Shown piece by piece: positions 27,709-38,271 of a DNA stretch of 64,000 bases. Position 1 is the first letter of the stretch. Every line of letters begins with the position of its first letter. The stretch is from Shewanella sp. UCD-KL12. Lineage in GTDB: Bacteria > Pseudomonadota > Gammaproteobacteria > Enterobacterales > Shewanellaceae. The position numbers and the translations under genes were made by a program. Location of the stretch: positions 30,634 to 94,633 of the forward strand of contig NZ_MPHJ01000001.1 of assembly GCF_001957125.1 (NCBI RefSeq), written 5' to 3'. The notes under the pieces were generated by a model. The model did not search any database. It saw only the letters and a list, made by a program, of their open reading frames with translations, and had not been told where the DNA came from.

Positions 27709-28089
27709 TTAATGAAGTAAACCTGGAACAGCGAGTCTGAATGGGGCTATAAATGCCTTAAACTGCTGGCCTTCTTCGGTCACCATATTATAGAAACCTT
27801 GCATTACACCTACTGGCGTTTCCAGTACCGTACCACTGGTATATTGATATGCTGTATCAGGATCTATGGTCGGTGTTTCACCTACTACGCCTGCACCTTG
27901 GACTTCGCTTTTGTGGTTGTTGGAGTCGGTAATGCACCAGCTACGGCTTTTAAGTGTGACTGGATCAAGGCCTAAGTTTATGATTGTTATCGTATAGCGA
28001 AAAAGATATCGATCTTCATCTGGGGATGATTGCTCCTCGATATACTCAGTTTTAACTTCAATTTTGATTGTCGATTCAAGCTCTGACAT
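27709..28089 (-). CDS. apaG: ApaG (Co2+/Mg2+ efflux protein ApaG)
   Basis: The 126-residue protein is a single fibronectin-III-like beta domain. Diagnostic parts are YLFRYTITIINLG, SRSWCITDSN, EVQGAGVVGETPTIDPDTAY and GFYNMVTEEGQ. Bacterial ApaG is linked to divalent-cation effects, but its biochemical function is unsettled. It sits between rsmA and apaH, as in E. coli. No transmembrane segment is present, so direct efflux activity seems unlikely. Confidence 0.95.
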   Translation of the reverse strand: MSELESTIKIEVKTEYIEEQSSPDEDRYLFRYTITIINLGLDPVTLKSRSWCITDSNNHKSEVQGAGVVGETPTIDPDTAYQYTSGTVLETPVGVMQGFYNMVTEEGQQFKAFIAPFRLAVPGLLH

Positions 28090-28190
28090 TGCTTACCTTT
28101 TGACATAAGAAAGGAGGGCAAGCCCTCCATTATTTAAGCGCTCTTAATGCGAAAGCTATTATGAGCGAGTCAATGCATAGATATTGCTAA

Positions 28191-29009
28191 CTATATAGGA
28201 TCTTTGGCTTTTTTTTCAATGACTAAGTTAGCCATTGAAACATATTGCTCGACTGTGATCTGCTCAGGTCTGAGGGATGAGTCTATGTTGAGTTGTTCAA
28301 ACTCTTCATCGGTGATCATCTGTTTTAAATTATTACGCAGCGTTTTACGGCGCATATTAAAAGCAGTCGTGGTTAAATGTCTTAAAAGGTCAACGTCCTT
28401 ACACGGCCAAGGTTTAGTCTTATATGGCACTAAGCGTACTACTGCAGAGTCGACTTTCGGGGCAGGGGTAAAGCATCCTGGTGGCACTTCTAGGACTGGT
28501 AACACCTGGCAATGGTACTGAGCCATGACAGTCAAACGGCCATATGCTTTAGTGCCAGGAGAAGCCGATAATCTTAACACAACCTCTTTTTGCAACATAA
28601 AGTGCATATTGGTTATCTGCTCTGCGAACTCGAACAGATGGAACATCAATGGGGTTGAGATGTTATAGGGTAGATTACCGAAAACCTTCAGCTCTTTGCC
28701 CGCTTCAATTAACTGACTGAAATCAAACTTAAGCGCATCACCTTGATGGATCTCAAGCTTATCTTTCAAGGTAGGGTGCTTCTGCAGGCGCTCAACAAGA
28801 TCTTTATCGAGCTCAACCACTTTCAGTTTATCAATACTAGTAGCAACTGGTTCGGTTAAGGCGCCTAAGCCTGGACCAATCTCAACCATAACGTGCTCAT
28901 TATCAGGTGCAATCGCACCAACAATACGATTGATTACGTTATTATCGGTTAGAAAGTTTTGTCCAAAACGCTTTCTGGCTGTGTGGCCTAAATGTACTTT
29001 ATTACTCAT
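28191..29009 (-). CDS. rsmA: 16S rRNA dimethyladenosine transferase
   Basis: This 272-residue SAM-dependent enzyme dimethylates two adjacent adenosines in helix 45 of 16S rRNA. Motif I is [13 protein letters not shown], motif IV is [13 protein letters not shown] (NLPY, catalytic), and the N-terminus is [13 protein letters not shown]. The length matches E. coli RsmA/KsgA (273). It follows pdxA by 11 bases and precedes apaG by about 100. Confidence 0.97.
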   Translation of the reverse strand: MSNKVHLGHTARKRFGQNFLTDNNVINRIVGAIAPDNEHVMVEIGPGLGALTEPVATSIDKLKVVELDKDLVERLQKHPTLKDKLEIHQGDALKFDFSQLIEAGKELKVFGNLPYNISTPLMFHLFEFAEQITNMHFMLQKEVVLRLSASPGTKAYGRLTVMAQYHCQVLPVLEVPPGCFTPAPKVDSAVVRLVPYKTKPWPCKDVDLLRHLTTTAFNMRRKTLRNNLKQMITDEEFEQLNIDSSLRPEQITVEQYVSMANLVIEKKAKDPI

Positions 29010-29020
29010 TTGCGATTAAA

Positions 29021-30007
29021 TTATCCAGCTTTTGCTGCCAAATCTATGGCTTTATTTAGTGCACAGACAAAGCTTCCTATGTCTGCTTTACCTGTGCCTG
29101 CTAGATCAAGAGCGGTGCCATGATCGACAGAGGTACGAATATAGGGGAGTCCTAAGGTAATATTTACCGAACTACCAAACCCTTGTGATTTTAAAACAGG
29201 TAGACCCTGATCGTGATACATGGCCAATACTACATCGGCATCTTCTAAGTATTTACTCTGGAAGATAGTATCAGCTGGCAGCGGACCTACAAGACTCATT
29301 CCTTCTGCACGTAACTCTTCAAGTGCGGGAATGATAGTATCAAGCTCTTCACGGCCTAAGTGTCCATCCTCACCTGCGTGTGGGTTGAGTCCACATACAT
29401 ATATTTTAGGTTGCTTGATGGCAAACTTGTTGACTAAATCTGTGTGTAAGATTTTGACGATTTGGTGAAGGCGGTCGCGAGTGATCGCTTTTGACACATA
29501 GGCCAGCGGGATATGTGTGGTAACAAGCGCCACATGTAAGCCAGGTGCTGAAAGCATCATGACGACATCTTGACAATTTGCTTGATTAGCAAAAAACTCA
29601 GTATGGCCACTGAAAGGGATACCTGATTGGTTAATAATTCCCTTGTGTACAGGCCCAGTTACAACGGCATCAAACTCGCCATTCATATTCTTCTCACCGG
29701 CATAGCGTAACGTTTCAACTACGTAGGCACTATTTTGCTCATTGAGCTTGCCACATGTGCTTTCTGCGGCTAGTGGGAAGGGGGCTATTGTAAGCGTGCC
29801 TTGCTCTTGAGCTTTGGGTTCTTGGCTAGGCTGGTATGGTTTCAGCTGTAGCGGCAATCCCAGTTTTTTTGCTCTAGAGATCAACAGATCGGGATCAGCA
29901 CAAACAACTAGCTCAGCAGGCCAAGCCTGCTGAGCTAGTTGAATAACTAAATCTGGACCAACTCCTGCGGGTTCACCCGCAGTAATGGCAATACGTTTAG
30001 TCGTCAA
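29021..30007 (-). CDS. pdxA: 4-hydroxythreonine-4-phosphate dehydrogenase
   Basis: The 328-residue NAD-dependent, metal-requiring enzyme acts in pyridoxal 5'-phosphate synthesis. Motifs are [32 protein letters not shown] (metal His), [13 protein letters not shown] (second metal His) and [17 protein letters not shown] (third metal His, substrate Lys). The length is equal to E. coli PdxA (329) within one residue. It is five bases from the surA stop, so translation is probably coupled. Confidence 0.97.
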   Translation of the reverse strand: MTTKRIAITAGEPAGVGPDLVIQLAQQAWPAELVVCADPDLLISRAKKLGLPLQLKPYQPSQEPKAQEQGTLTIAPFPLAAESTCGKLNEQNSAYVVETLRYAGEKNMNGEFDAVVTGPVHKGIINQSGIPFSGHTEFFANQANCQDVVMMLSAPGLHVALVTTHIPLAYVSKAITRDRLHQIVKILHTDLVNKFAIKQPKIYVCGLNPHAGEDGHLGREELDTIIPALEELRAEGMSLVGPLPADTIFQSKYLEDADVVLAMYHDQGLPVLKSQGFGSSVNITLGLPYIRTSVDHGTALDLAGTGKADIGSFVCALNKAIDLAAKAG

Positions 30008-30012
30008 TATGA

Positions 30013-31317
30013 TTAACCTCTATTAAAATCAGCATCGAAAACTTCGATATAAGCTTCCGCTCTCATCTCATCTAACCAGTTCTGTAACTCTTCGTTAAAC
30101 TTACGACGGAAGATAAGCTGATGTGCTTTATTGGTATTGAATTGATCAGTTGCATCTGTTTTTCGACGCTCCTCTAGCTGAACGATGTGCCAGCCATGGC
30201 TTGAGCGAAACGGCTCACTGATCTCATTAATTTCTAACTCATTTAAGGTTTGTGAAAATGCAGGTACATAAACAGAAGGATCTGCCCAACCTAACTCACC
30301 ACCTTTAGCCCCAGAACCTGGATCTTCTGAGTATTGACGAGCAAGCGCTGCAAAGTCAGCATCACCAGCTCGGATTTGGGTTACAAAGTTATCAAGCATT
30401 GCCTTAGCTCTCTCCTCTGAAAGGATCGGCGAAGGCTTAACTAAGATATGACGAGAGCGAACTTCATCGACTTCTTTTGTTTGTAGACCGCGGGCATCCA
30501 TGACCTTAATGATATGGAAACCAGCTCCACTTCTGATTGGGCCGATAACATCACCAGATTTTGCATCAGAAAGTACTTCTGCAAACAAAGTCGGCATCTC
30601 GTTAACATTCATATAGTCCCAAATACCACCTTCAAGGGCCTTAGGGCCTGCTGATGCAGCAATGGCTGTACGTCTAAAGTCTGCACCATCATTAATGCGC
30701 TTTAATACGGTGTTGGCACGTTCACTCGATTTTGCTAACTGTTCACTATTTGGGTTATTTGGGATCTCAATAAGAATGTGACCAATTTGAAATTCAATCT
30801 GCTTAAGGCCTTGTTCTTCAATCATAGCGACCAGGTTATTAATCTCTTGCGGAGATACCTGAATACGGCGCTGAACTTGAATACGCTGAATTTCACCTAA
30901 AGTGATCTCTTCGCGAAGCTGTTCACGGTACTGACTCCAGCTCATCCCCTCTGCGCTGATTTTCTGCTTCATCTGCTCAGTGGTCATCTTCTGTTCTTTG
31001 GCTATATTGCCAATCGTCTGATCTAGCTGGAGATCACCAATGTGCAAACCAATTCGGTCTGCCATCTGCATCTGTAGCCGTGTCATAATCAAACGCTCAA
31101 TGACCTGGGTTCTTAGGGCTTGATCAGAAGGCAGTGACTGACCTGCGGCGGTTGCATTTGATTTAACTGTTTTTAGCATATTGGTGATTTCACTCTCCAA
31201 TACGATACCTTCATTGATCTGAACTGATACCCGGTCTAGAGGCTCGTTAGCTGCTTGAACCGTATGGCTTAAAGCCAAGGTTAAAAAGGCAAAAATTAAC
31301 TGTTTACAGGGTTTCAT
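30013..31317 (-). CDS. surA: Periplasmic chaperone and peptidyl-prolyl isomerase SurA
   Basis: The 434-residue protein guides outer-membrane proteins across the periplasm. It has a signal peptide (about 1-22, LALSHTVQA), an N-terminal chaperone domain (to about 170) and two parvulin domains (near [13 protein letters not shown] and [12 protein letters not shown], each ending in HIIKV or WHIVQLEER). I set the start at the ATG at 31315-31317 ([11 protein letters not shown]), which gives a normal signal peptide and has AAGGA upstream; the frame continues 13 codons further. It follows lptD, one of its clients. Confidence 0.95.
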   Translation of the reverse strand: MKPCKQLIFAFLTLALSHTVQAANEPLDRVSVQINEGIVLESEITNMLKTVKSNATAAGQSLPSDQALRTQVIERLIMTRLQMQMADRIGLHIGDLQLDQTIGNIAKEQKMTTEQMKQKISAEGMSWSQYREQLREEITLGEIQRIQVQRRIQVSPQEINNLVAMIEEQGLKQIEFQIGHILIEIPNNPNSEQLAKSSERANTVLKRINDGADFRRTAIAASAGPKALEGGIWDYMNVNEMPTLFAEVLSDAKSGDVIGPIRSGAGFHIIKVMDARGLQTKEVDEVRSRHILVKPSPILSEERAKAMLDNFVTQIRAGDADFAALARQYSEDPGSGAKGGELGWADPSVYVPAFSQTLNELEINEISEPFRSSHGWHIVQLEERRKTDATDQFNTNKAHQLIFRRKFNEELQNWLDEMRAEAYIEVFDADFNRG

Positions 31318-31441
31318 CCACAAAAATCCTTGGCATATGTATGTCAGTTGTGGCACTACAACTGATGTCTCTAATATCGATTACCATGATTGGACTATAA
31401 GACCGGCTCATGGTTCAAAGCAAACAAACATATTTGCTTAA

Positions 31442-33754
31442 CTAGTTCTTAAGGTAAAGCGGTTTTCTATAATTAAATAATCCATCATTGAGCATATCGG
31501 ATACGCCCAGAGGACCTGAACCACCTAATCCTTTAATGACGAAGTTTAAGTAAACTCCGCTTTCGAACAACTCTCTATTATCCAGTGTTGGATTGTAGTC
31601 GTCATCATAATTGGTTTTGATGCGGTAGTGATAGCTTAAACGTAAAGCCCAGCAACATGACTCATATTGGAAACCTGCGTAAGTTTCAACACTACGGCTT
31701 TCATTAAGATCATAATACCAGTTTCCGACGAGATATAAGCTGTCATTAATTGGCCATGCCCCGCGCATACCCGTTTGGGAAATGTTTACAGACTCATTGG
31801 TATTAGTATTGAGTAGGTCGGGGACGTAACGATAACTAAACTGAAGCAGTTTATTAGCACCAGGTCTAAAGTCGAGTGTTACTTCACTCTTTTTATTTTC
31901 ACTTTGCTTAGTATCATACTGAATTGAACCACTCATGTACCAGTCTTTATATAGCTGAGCATTTAACTCGGCAGCTAACACTGAGTTTGAGGTGTTCTCT
32001 TGAGTAAAGGTCTGCTCAGGCATACTTGGATCTGAGATACCAACACGACTATCGTTGAAATAGAAGATTTGACCCAAGCTAAACTTTAATTTTTCAACGT
32101 TATGATCGTCAAATAAACGGGTCGTTAAACCTAATGTCATCTGGTTGGCATCTGCAATTCTATCTAAACCTGAAAAGCGTCTTTCCCTGAACAGACCATA
32201 GTAATCTTCTTGGAGTTGAGCGGTATCGTAAATGCCAATATTAGATTGATCTTCATATCCCACATACAGGTATTGAAACTGTGGCTCTAACGTTTGGCGA
32301 TAGTTCTCAGTATACCGTTCAAAATTTATCTGACCATGTAGCCTAACCTGTGGCAGCGTTCTATTGACCTGACTGTCGAGATGCTCATTCCCCACATAAC
32401 CTTGGTCATCTTGCCAATAATTAGTTTGGAGTAATTTTACTTCACTCGTAAATGAGCCCGCTGGTCCATGGATAGGGTAGGAGATGCTTGGCTCAAGGTG
32501 AACACGAGTGGCGGTTGAAAACTCATTCTCTTGATGTCTGAAGTTGGTGACTTCACTCATCAGATCGAAATCAATACCATTCCATAGGTTAGGCGCGCGG
32601 TAGTTTAAATTTAACTGCGGCATGACCTGGTAAGGTTTTTCATCTTCACCCAGTACTTTTATATCTTGAACTCTGGCACTGAAATCCCAATTGCTTTCAA
32701 AGTAGCTAATTTCTCCAACTCGTGAAAGTTGGTTATCTGTTGCTCTCAGTACGTCAGAGTCTAAGTCATTAAAGTAGTTGTTATCAGATACATCTGTATA
32801 GTTAGCCAATACGCGCCAATTTTCATTTATCGCGCCTTGATGCTCCCAGTGATATAGGTAACGGTTAGGGCTTTTATCTAACATGTTGTCATCAGCAAGA
32901 TACTCAACATTGAGTTGTCCCTGCTGTGATTCCCCTGCAAGGTATCTAAAGTCAGTCTTAAGGAACATTCCTCTTGCTGACATATAATGGGGGGTAAATG
33001 TTAAGTCATATTCTGGTGCGATATTCCAGTAATAGGGCGTAGCGACTTCAACACCATTGGTGGTACTGGTACTAAATGTGGGGAACAAGAAACCTGACTT
33101 ACGTTTATCTGAAACAGGTATTGTCATGTAGGGAATATAGAAAACGGGTATATCACCAATCTTCAATTTGGCATTCCATAACTCTCCCCACTCCTCTTTG
33201 CTATCAATTTTGATCTTTTCAGCTTCGAGTAACCATGAGTTATCACCTGGCGGGCAAGTGGTAAAATTGGTCTTGGTCAGGTGCAGATTATTGTCAGGTG
33301 TTATCTCTAACTTTTCTGCATCACCGTGGATCTGTTGGCCATGTAGCCAATATTGCGCACCTGACAGTGTAGCGCTGTTAGTTCGCATTTGAGCAACTAA
33401 GGAGTCTGCTGTGATGGTAAACATTTGATCTTGAAAGACCAAGTTGCCATTCGCATCTAATCGCTCGCTCTGTTGATCTAAAATGGCTTCATCGGCTGCG
33501 ATATGGCGACCGCCTTGAGTAAATGATACATCGCCATTAAATTTTGCTTGTCTTCCCATCTGAGCTTCTGAGCGATCTGATAGGATTTTGATCTCTTGGA
33601 GGTCTAGAGCAAGCTCGTCTGCATTATTTACTGGCATGCGCGGTACAGGCGGCTCAACAATACATTGTGCACTGGTTTGGTTTTCCAGTTCGGTTTCTTC
33701 AGCCAAGACTAATTGGGGAAGTAGGCTTAGTGCCAATAAATATCGGATCTGCAT
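31442..33754 (-). CDS. lptD: LPS-assembly protein LptD
   Basis: This 770-residue outer-membrane protein has a signal peptide (MQIRYLLALSLLPQLVLA), a periplasmic OstA/jellyroll domain (about 50-190, with AKFNGDVSFTQGGRHIAADE) and a large C-terminal beta-barrel. With LptE it inserts lipopolysaccharide into the outer leaflet. The four Cys needed for rearranging disulfides are present: Cys31, one in FTTCPPGDN, and a CC pair in YESCCWALRL. It is the first gene of the operon running to apaH and diverges from amgK. Confidence 0.96.
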   Translation of the reverse strand: MQIRYLLALSLLPQLVLAEETELENQTSAQCIVEPPVPRMPVNNADELALDLQEIKILSDRSEAQMGRQAKFNGDVSFTQGGRHIAADEAILDQQSERLDANGNLVFQDQMFTITADSLVAQMRTNSATLSGAQYWLHGQQIHGDAEKLEITPDNNLHLTKTNFTTCPPGDNSWLLEAEKIKIDSKEEWGELWNAKLKIGDIPVFYIPYMTIPVSDKRKSGFLFPTFSTSTTNGVEVATPYYWNIAPEYDLTFTPHYMSARGMFLKTDFRYLAGESQQGQLNVEYLADDNMLDKSPNRYLYHWEHQGAINENWRVLANYTDVSDNNYFNDLDSDVLRATDNQLSRVGEISYFESNWDFSARVQDIKVLGEDEKPYQVMPQLNLNYRAPNLWNGIDFDLMSEVTNFRHQENEFSTATRVHLEPSISYPIHGPAGSFTSEVKLLQTNYWQDDQGYVGNEHLDSQVNRTLPQVRLHGQINFERYTENYRQTLEPQFQYLYVGYEDQSNIGIYDTAQLQEDYYGLFRERRFSGLDRIADANQMTLGLTTRLFDDHNVEKLKFSLGQIFYFNDSRVGISDPSMPEQTFTQENTSNSVLAAELNAQLYKDWYMSGSIQYDTKQSENKKSEVTLDFRPGANKLLQFSYRYVPDLLNTNTNESVNISQTGMRGAWPINDSLYLVGNWYYDLNESRSVETYAGFQYESCCWALRLSYHYRIKTNYDDDYNPTLDNRELFESGVYLNFVIKGLGGSGPLGVSDMLNDGLFNYRKPLYLKN

Positions 33755-33911
33755 CTTAAGTCGTTAATATGATTTCTTAGTCTGGATAAACATTGGGGAG
33801 AAAGTTGCACTTTTTATAGGCAACTCAGCTAAATATCAATAATGCGCTGTTTAGCTAATTCCATTTTGCTTTATAATAAAGCAATTTTTACGTAAGAGCC
33901 ATGAGGCGCCC

Positions 33912-34925
33912 TTGTCAGATCTTAGATTTCTTCAGTTAAAAGCTTGGCTAAACCAGATTTTTGATACACATGTAACGCTAGCATTGATCTCTGGAGATGC
34001 GAGTTTTAGACGATATTTTAGGCTGAGCCTTGATTCTAAAACTTATATCGTTATGGACTCACCACCTAAACTCATTCCTGTGACTCCATTTATTAATTTA
34101 GCAAAAGCCTATGAAAATAACGGTATTCTATCTCCTCAAGTCATTGAATCTAATGTTGAAGATGGGTTTTTAGTCTTAAGCGATCTTGGAGACGTACAGC
34201 TGCTCTCACGGCTAAATATCGATACTGTTAGTGGCTATTACAGCCAAGCCTTGTTGCTGCTAGATAAGATCTCAACAATAAAAAATGTCGGTGAAATAGC
34301 ACTGCCTCTTTATGATTCAGCCTTTGTTCAGAGGGAGTTAGATATTTTTTCTGAATGGTTGATAAAACATCATCTAAATCTAATGCTCGATGTAGAAACT
34401 CAACAGATGATTGAACAAGCGTTCGAGTTCTTGGTGGTGAATGCAGACGAGCAACCTAAAGTTGGCATGCATAGAGATTTCCATAGCCGTAACTTGATGC
34501 TTACCCCAGTTACGGATGGCTCTGAACAGTTGAGTGTGATCGACTTTCAGGATGCGGTATTGGGCCCAGTGACCTATGACACAGTTTCACTATTAAGGGA
34601 CTGTTATATCCGTTGGCCTGATGCTTTGGTGGAAGATTTGATGCAAAAACACTATCAACACCAAGTTGAAATTGGATTAATCGCAGCCGATGTTTCGCTA
34701 TCAACTTATCGTCGATGGTTTGATCTTATGGGGTTACAACGTCACATTAAGGCTGCAGGTATTTTTGCTCGTTTAAACTATAGGGACAACAAACCTGCTT
34801 ACATGGCTGATATCCCAATGACATTAGATTACATTGTAGATATTTCTGCACGATATCCAGAACTTGAAAAGTTCAGTTGCTGGGTTAAAGAGACTGTTAT
34901 CTGCGAATTTAAGGAAAAAGCATGA
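33912..34925 (+). CDS. amgK: Cell-wall sugar kinase AmgK-like (aminoglycoside phosphotransferase family)
   Basis: The 337-residue kinase of the APH fold has a GDASFRRYFRL nucleotide loop, the catalytic loop MHRDFHSRNLML and metal motif VIDFQDAVLGP. In Pseudomonas, AmgK phosphorylates anomeric C1 of MurNAc/GlcNAc in a peptidoglycan recycling route that bypasses de novo UDP-MurNAc synthesis and is tied to fosfomycin tolerance. The next gene is the matching uridylyltransferase, overlapping by four bases (ATGA), which supports the assignment. No ATG is in frame nearby; the start is TTG at 33912 with GAGG upstream. Confidence 0.88.
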   Translation: MSDLRFLQLKAWLNQIFDTHVTLALISGDASFRRYFRLSLDSKTYIVMDSPPKLIPVTPFINLAKAYENNGILSPQVIESNVEDGFLVLSDLGDVQLLSRLNIDTVSGYYSQALLLLDKISTIKNVGEIALPLYDSAFVQRELDIFSEWLIKHHLNLMLDVETQQMIEQAFEFLVVNADEQPKVGMHRDFHSRNLMLTPVTDGSEQLSVIDFQDAVLGPVTYDTVSLLRDCYIRWPDALVEDLMQKHYQHQVEIGLIAADVSLSTYRRWFDLMGLQRHIKAAGIFARLNYRDNKPAYMADIPMTLDYIVDISARYPELEKFSCWVKETVICEFKEKA

Positions 34926-35614
34926 AGGCGATGATCCTTGCTGCTGGCAGAGGAGAGCGATTGCGTCCCCTTACGGATACCTTGCCTAAACCTTTAGTGC
35001 CAGTATTAGGTAAACCGCTGATTGTCTACCATATAGAGCGCTTAGCAGACCTTGGGGTTAAAGATATTGTCATTAATCATGCTTGGCTTGGAGAGAAACT
35101 GGTTAATCAACTCGGTGATGGTAGTCAGTGGAGAGTCAATATTATCTACAGTGCGGAAAAAAGTGCTTTAGAGACAGGTGGTGGTATCAAGTTAGCCCTG
35201 CCGTTATTAGGCGATGAACCTTTTTTGGTGATTAATGGGGATCTGTTTATCGATCGCTTGCCTGAAGATATCGACTCTGCGCTGAACAAGCTTACCTCTG
35301 GGAAATTGGCGCACCTTTGGTTAGTCGATAATCCAGAACAACACCCCAATGGTGATTTTCCACTTCGTGATGGAGTACTCGCTCCATATTCAAATGAGGG
35401 AGAGTCGGCGTTGACCTTTTCTGGCTTAGGTTTATATCATCCATCTCTATTTGATAATACGCCATCCGGTGGGTTTCCTCTGGCCCCTTTATTGCGAGAT
35501 AAGATGGCAGAACAAACGATATCTGGTAGTCATTTTGATGGCTTTTGGTGTGATGTTGGGACAGTTGAAAGGCTGAATAATTTAGAGAAAAGCTTGTTGA
35601 AGGCTAGCGGTTAG
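34922..35614 (+). CDS. murU: N-acetylmuramate-1-phosphate uridylyltransferase MurU-like
   Basis: The 230-residue nucleotidyltransferase has the signature MILAAGRGERLRPLTDTLPK at the N-terminus, INGDLFIDRLP as the metal/product Asp region, and a short C-terminus that ends WCDVGTVERLNNLE. In the AmgK-MurU route it turns MurNAc-1-phosphate into UDP-MurNAc. It overlaps amgK by ATGA, implying coupled translation and equal expression. Sugar specificity is inferred from the neighbour. Confidence 0.88.
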   Translation: MKAMILAAGRGERLRPLTDTLPKPLVPVLGKPLIVYHIERLADLGVKDIVINHAWLGEKLVNQLGDGSQWRVNIIYSAEKSALETGGGIKLALPLLGDEPFLVINGDLFIDRLPEDIDSALNKLTSGKLAHLWLVDNPEQHPNGDFPLRDGVLAPYSNEGESALTFSGLGLYHPSLFDNTPSGGFPLAPLLRDKMAEQTISGSHFDGFWCDVGTVERLNNLEKSLLKASG

Positions 35615-35678
35615 AGTAAGCGGCTAATATATTCTATTTTTATCTTGGTTTGACTATTTTCATGAGTAAGGTTTATTA

Positions 35679-36458
35679 ATGCGTATTTGGGGTAAGTTCT
35701 TTGGTTTTGCCATAGGTTTTATGTTTGGCCGTATCATAGGTGGCTTGATTGGTCTTTGGTTGGGGCACCTCTATGATAAAAAGAGTGCTCAACTGAGTGG
35801 CATCATAGGTAAAGGCGCCAACAGACAGGCGCTGTTTTTTAATACAACCTTCGCAGTAATGGGACATGTCGCTAAGGCTTCTGGTCAGGTGACTGAAAAC
35901 GATATACGTATCGCCACTATGCTGATGGATCAGATGCAACTTGAAGGCGAGGCAAGGAAAGAGGCACAAAAAGCGTTTAATGAAGGTAAAGCGAGTGACT
36001 TCGATGTAAAGGCTTGCCTAAAAACGTTCAGAATTATCTCTATGGGGCGCAGAGAGTTATTACAGATGTTTCTGGAGATCCAGATACAAACTGCACTTTC
36101 TGATGCTGAGCTTGACCCTAAAGAACATGCTATCTTACTTACCATTGCCCAAGAGCTAGGTTATAGCAGAAGTCAGCTTGATGAGCTGTTAAAGCGATGG
36201 CAAGCTGAGTTTAATTTCCATCGTGGCGGTGGGGGGAATCAAACTTCAATTAGTGATGCATATGACCTATTAGGTCTGAGCGAATCCTCATCGGATCAAG
36301 AGGTGAAGCGAAGCTACCGTAAGCTTATGAATGAACATCATCCCGACAAGCTTGTGGCTAAAGGATTGCCCGAAGAGATGATGGAGTTAGCCAAGCGTAA
36401 AGCACAGGATATACAGGCGGCCTACGATAGAGTCAAAACGGATAGAGGCATGCGTTAA
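35679..36458 (+). CDS. djlA: Membrane-anchored co-chaperone DjlA
   Basis: The 259-residue protein has one N-terminal transmembrane helix rich in Gly (GFMFGRIIGGLIGLWLGH), a central TerB-like helical domain (about 50-180), and a C-terminal J domain (AYDLLGLSESSSDQEVKRSY, then HHPDKL with the HPD motif that stimulates DnaK). The layout and length match E. coli DjlA (271). As in E. coli it lies near and divergent to lptD, here with amgK-murU between. Confidence 0.95.
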   Translation: MRIWGKFFGFAIGFMFGRIIGGLIGLWLGHLYDKKSAQLSGIIGKGANRQALFFNTTFAVMGHVAKASGQVTENDIRIATMLMDQMQLEGEARKEAQKAFNEGKASDFDVKACLKTFRIISMGRRELLQMFLEIQIQTALSDAELDPKEHAILLTIAQELGYSRSQLDELLKRWQAEFNFHRGGGGNQTSISDAYDLLGLSESSSDQEVKRSYRKLMNEHHPDKLVAKGLPEEMMELAKRKAQDIQAAYDRVKTDRGMR

Positions 36459-36521
36459 ATGGGTCAAATGAACTCATAAAAAGGGTCATTTGGGATAAGT
36501 AAAATAAAGAAGGGATTAAGG

Positions 36522-37151
36522 ATGAACAAGCGTACTAAGTTATTTGTAGCCATGCTAGCTGGCTCATCAGGATTGTTTTCAACCTCGGCTTTAGCTGAGG
36601 TCTTCGTTGCTCCTTTTGCTGGTTATAGTTTCGCTGCGAGCGAGTTTGATGTGACTCAAACTGAAACGGATGAGCAAGGTAATGTAAAAATTGCTGAGTC
36701 TGCAAATTATGGCGTGATGTTTGGGGTAACGACAAAAGATCCGGGCAATATCTATTTTTTATATAGCAGCCAAAGCACAGATTTGCGTTCCGGTGGAAAC
36801 TTCAGCCCTGACTCAATCACAGACTTGACCGTAGACTACTTTCATATTGGTGGCTCTTTATTCTTTCCCAATGGCAACTTGAAACCTTATGTAACTGCTA
36901 GCGTCGGTATGACCAATATGCGCCCCAGTGGCGACTACTCGAATGAGTCACGCTTCTCTATGGGCTTTGGTGCTGGTGTTGAATACGAAGTTACGCCTGC
37001 CGTTTCCCTATTTGCCGATGCGCGAGGTTATGCGACCTTTGTGAGCAGTGATAACGCACTGTTTTGCGATGGAGGCCATTGTGTGTGGAATATTCATGCA
37101 GATATTATGTGGCAGGGCCAAGTTAATGCGGGCGTTAAGTTAACATTCTAG
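36522..37151 (+). CDS. Outer-membrane beta-barrel protein (OmpA-like, 8-strand type)
   Basis: The 209-residue protein has a signal peptide (about 1-25, FSTSALA) and alternating hydrophobic beta-strands such as VFVAPFAGYSFAASEFDV, a GVEYEVTPAVSLFADARGY strand near the end, and a terminal Phe (GVKLTF), the Bam recognition signal. Two Cys lie in a predicted loop (FCDGGHCVW). It is likely a small porin-like or structural barrel; no enzymatic role can be seen. It is 63 bases after djlA and 24 before the dehydrogenase, so all three could be in one transcript. Confidence 0.8.
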   Translation: MNKRTKLFVAMLAGSSGLFSTSALAEVFVAPFAGYSFAASEFDVTQTETDEQGNVKIAESANYGVMFGVTTKDPGNIYFLYSSQSTDLRSGGNFSPDSITDLTVDYFHIGGSLFFPNGNLKPYVTASVGMTNMRPSGDYSNESRFSMGFGAGVEYEVTPAVSLFADARGYATFVSSDNALFCDGGHCVWNIHADIMWQGQVNAGVKLTF

Positions 37152-37174
37152 AATACCGTTTCGGGAAGTATCAG

Positions 37175-38146
37175 ATGAAGCTTGTTGTACTGGACAGTTT
37201 TACGCTTAACCCTGGTGACTTGAGCTGGGAAAGGTTAAAGGAGATCGGTGATTTACACTGCTATGATAGGACACCTGCTGAGCTAACTGTCCCTCGCTCG
37301 AGTGAAGCAGGAATTGTCTTTACCAACAAAACAGTGCTTGATAGCCAAGTATTGAATGCGTTACCTAAGCTGAAGTACATCGGAGTGTTGGCGACAGGCA
37401 CTAATGTTGTTGATCTTGAAGCTGCAAGAAAGCGAGGGATTGTCGTCACCAATGTGCCTGCTTATGGCCCTGATGCTGTCGCTCAGATGGTCTTTGCGCA
37501 TATTCTGCATCATACACAAAAGTTGGCACTGCACCATGATGCTGTTATACAAGGTACTTGGTCACAATGTGATGACTTTTGTTTTACGCTCTCTCCGCTG
37601 CAATCCCTTAAAGGTAAGTGCATCGGCTTGATTGGTTATGGCGCCATAGGGCAGAGAGTAGCAAATATCGCGCTTGCCTTTGGGATGAGTGTCAAAGTCA
37701 ATACTCGCTCTAAGCAGATCCAATTACCCTGTGGTGTTGAGTGGTGTGAGCGAGGCTTGCTGTTTGAACTGGCGGATATTGTGTCATTACATTGCCCTTT
37801 ATCGGTTAGTACTGAGAATCTGATCGACGGTGATACTCTCAAGTTAATGAAGGCGAGCGCCCTATTGATTAATACGGCCCGAGGTGGGCTTATCGATGAG
37901 CTGGCGCTTGCGCTAGCACTTGAGAAAGGGGAGATAGCTGGCGCTGGTGTTGATGTGCTTTCAACTGAGCCCCCCCAGGCTGACAATCCGCTTCTTGGTG
38001 CTAAAAACATCTCAATTAGTCCTCATAACTCTTGGGCAACCATAGAGGCAAGACAGAAACTCCTCGATATTGCCTGTGATAATTTGGCTCACTTTCTATC
38101 TGCTCAGAGAAACGTGCAAGATAAGTGTAATAACCAAGTGAATTAA
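37175..38146 (+). CDS. D-2-hydroxyacid dehydrogenase (NAD-dependent)
   Basis: The 323-residue enzyme of the D-isomer-specific hydroxyacid dehydrogenase family has the NAD-binding fold GLIGYGAIGQRVANIALAFG (about 150-170), catalytic Arg in LINTARGGLIDE, Glu in DVLSTEPP and His in SPHNSWATIEAR, the standard Arg-Glu-His set. The closest type is probably a glycerate or hydroxypyruvate reductase, because of the VLATGTNVVDLEAARKRGI and NVPAYGPDAVAQ segments, but the substrate is not certain. Confidence 0.88.
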   Translation: MKLVVLDSFTLNPGDLSWERLKEIGDLHCYDRTPAELTVPRSSEAGIVFTNKTVLDSQVLNALPKLKYIGVLATGTNVVDLEAARKRGIVVTNVPAYGPDAVAQMVFAHILHHTQKLALHHDAVIQGTWSQCDDFCFTLSPLQSLKGKCIGLIGYGAIGQRVANIALAFGMSVKVNTRSKQIQLPCGVEWCERGLLFELADIVSLHCPLSVSTENLIDGDTLKLMKASALLINTARGGLIDELALALALEKGEIAGAGVDVLSTEPPQADNPLLGAKNISISPHNSWATIEARQKLLDIACDNLAHFLSAQRNVQDKCNNQVN

Positions 38147-38271
38147 CGTTAGCTCTTATCATTAGTAAGCTTCATTAATTACCTTAGTTAATTAAAGTAT
38201 TAAGAGAAGATTCATAATCTAGTCAAAGAGTCATTTCTATTAGTACTAAGGTACTGGCACTGAGGCTAACT

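Noticed and set aside
37636..38010. 124-codon minus-strand frame inside the hydroxyacid dehydrogenase gene
   Set aside because: Overlaps the catalytic half of a clear enzyme gene; low-complexity Ser/Ala product.
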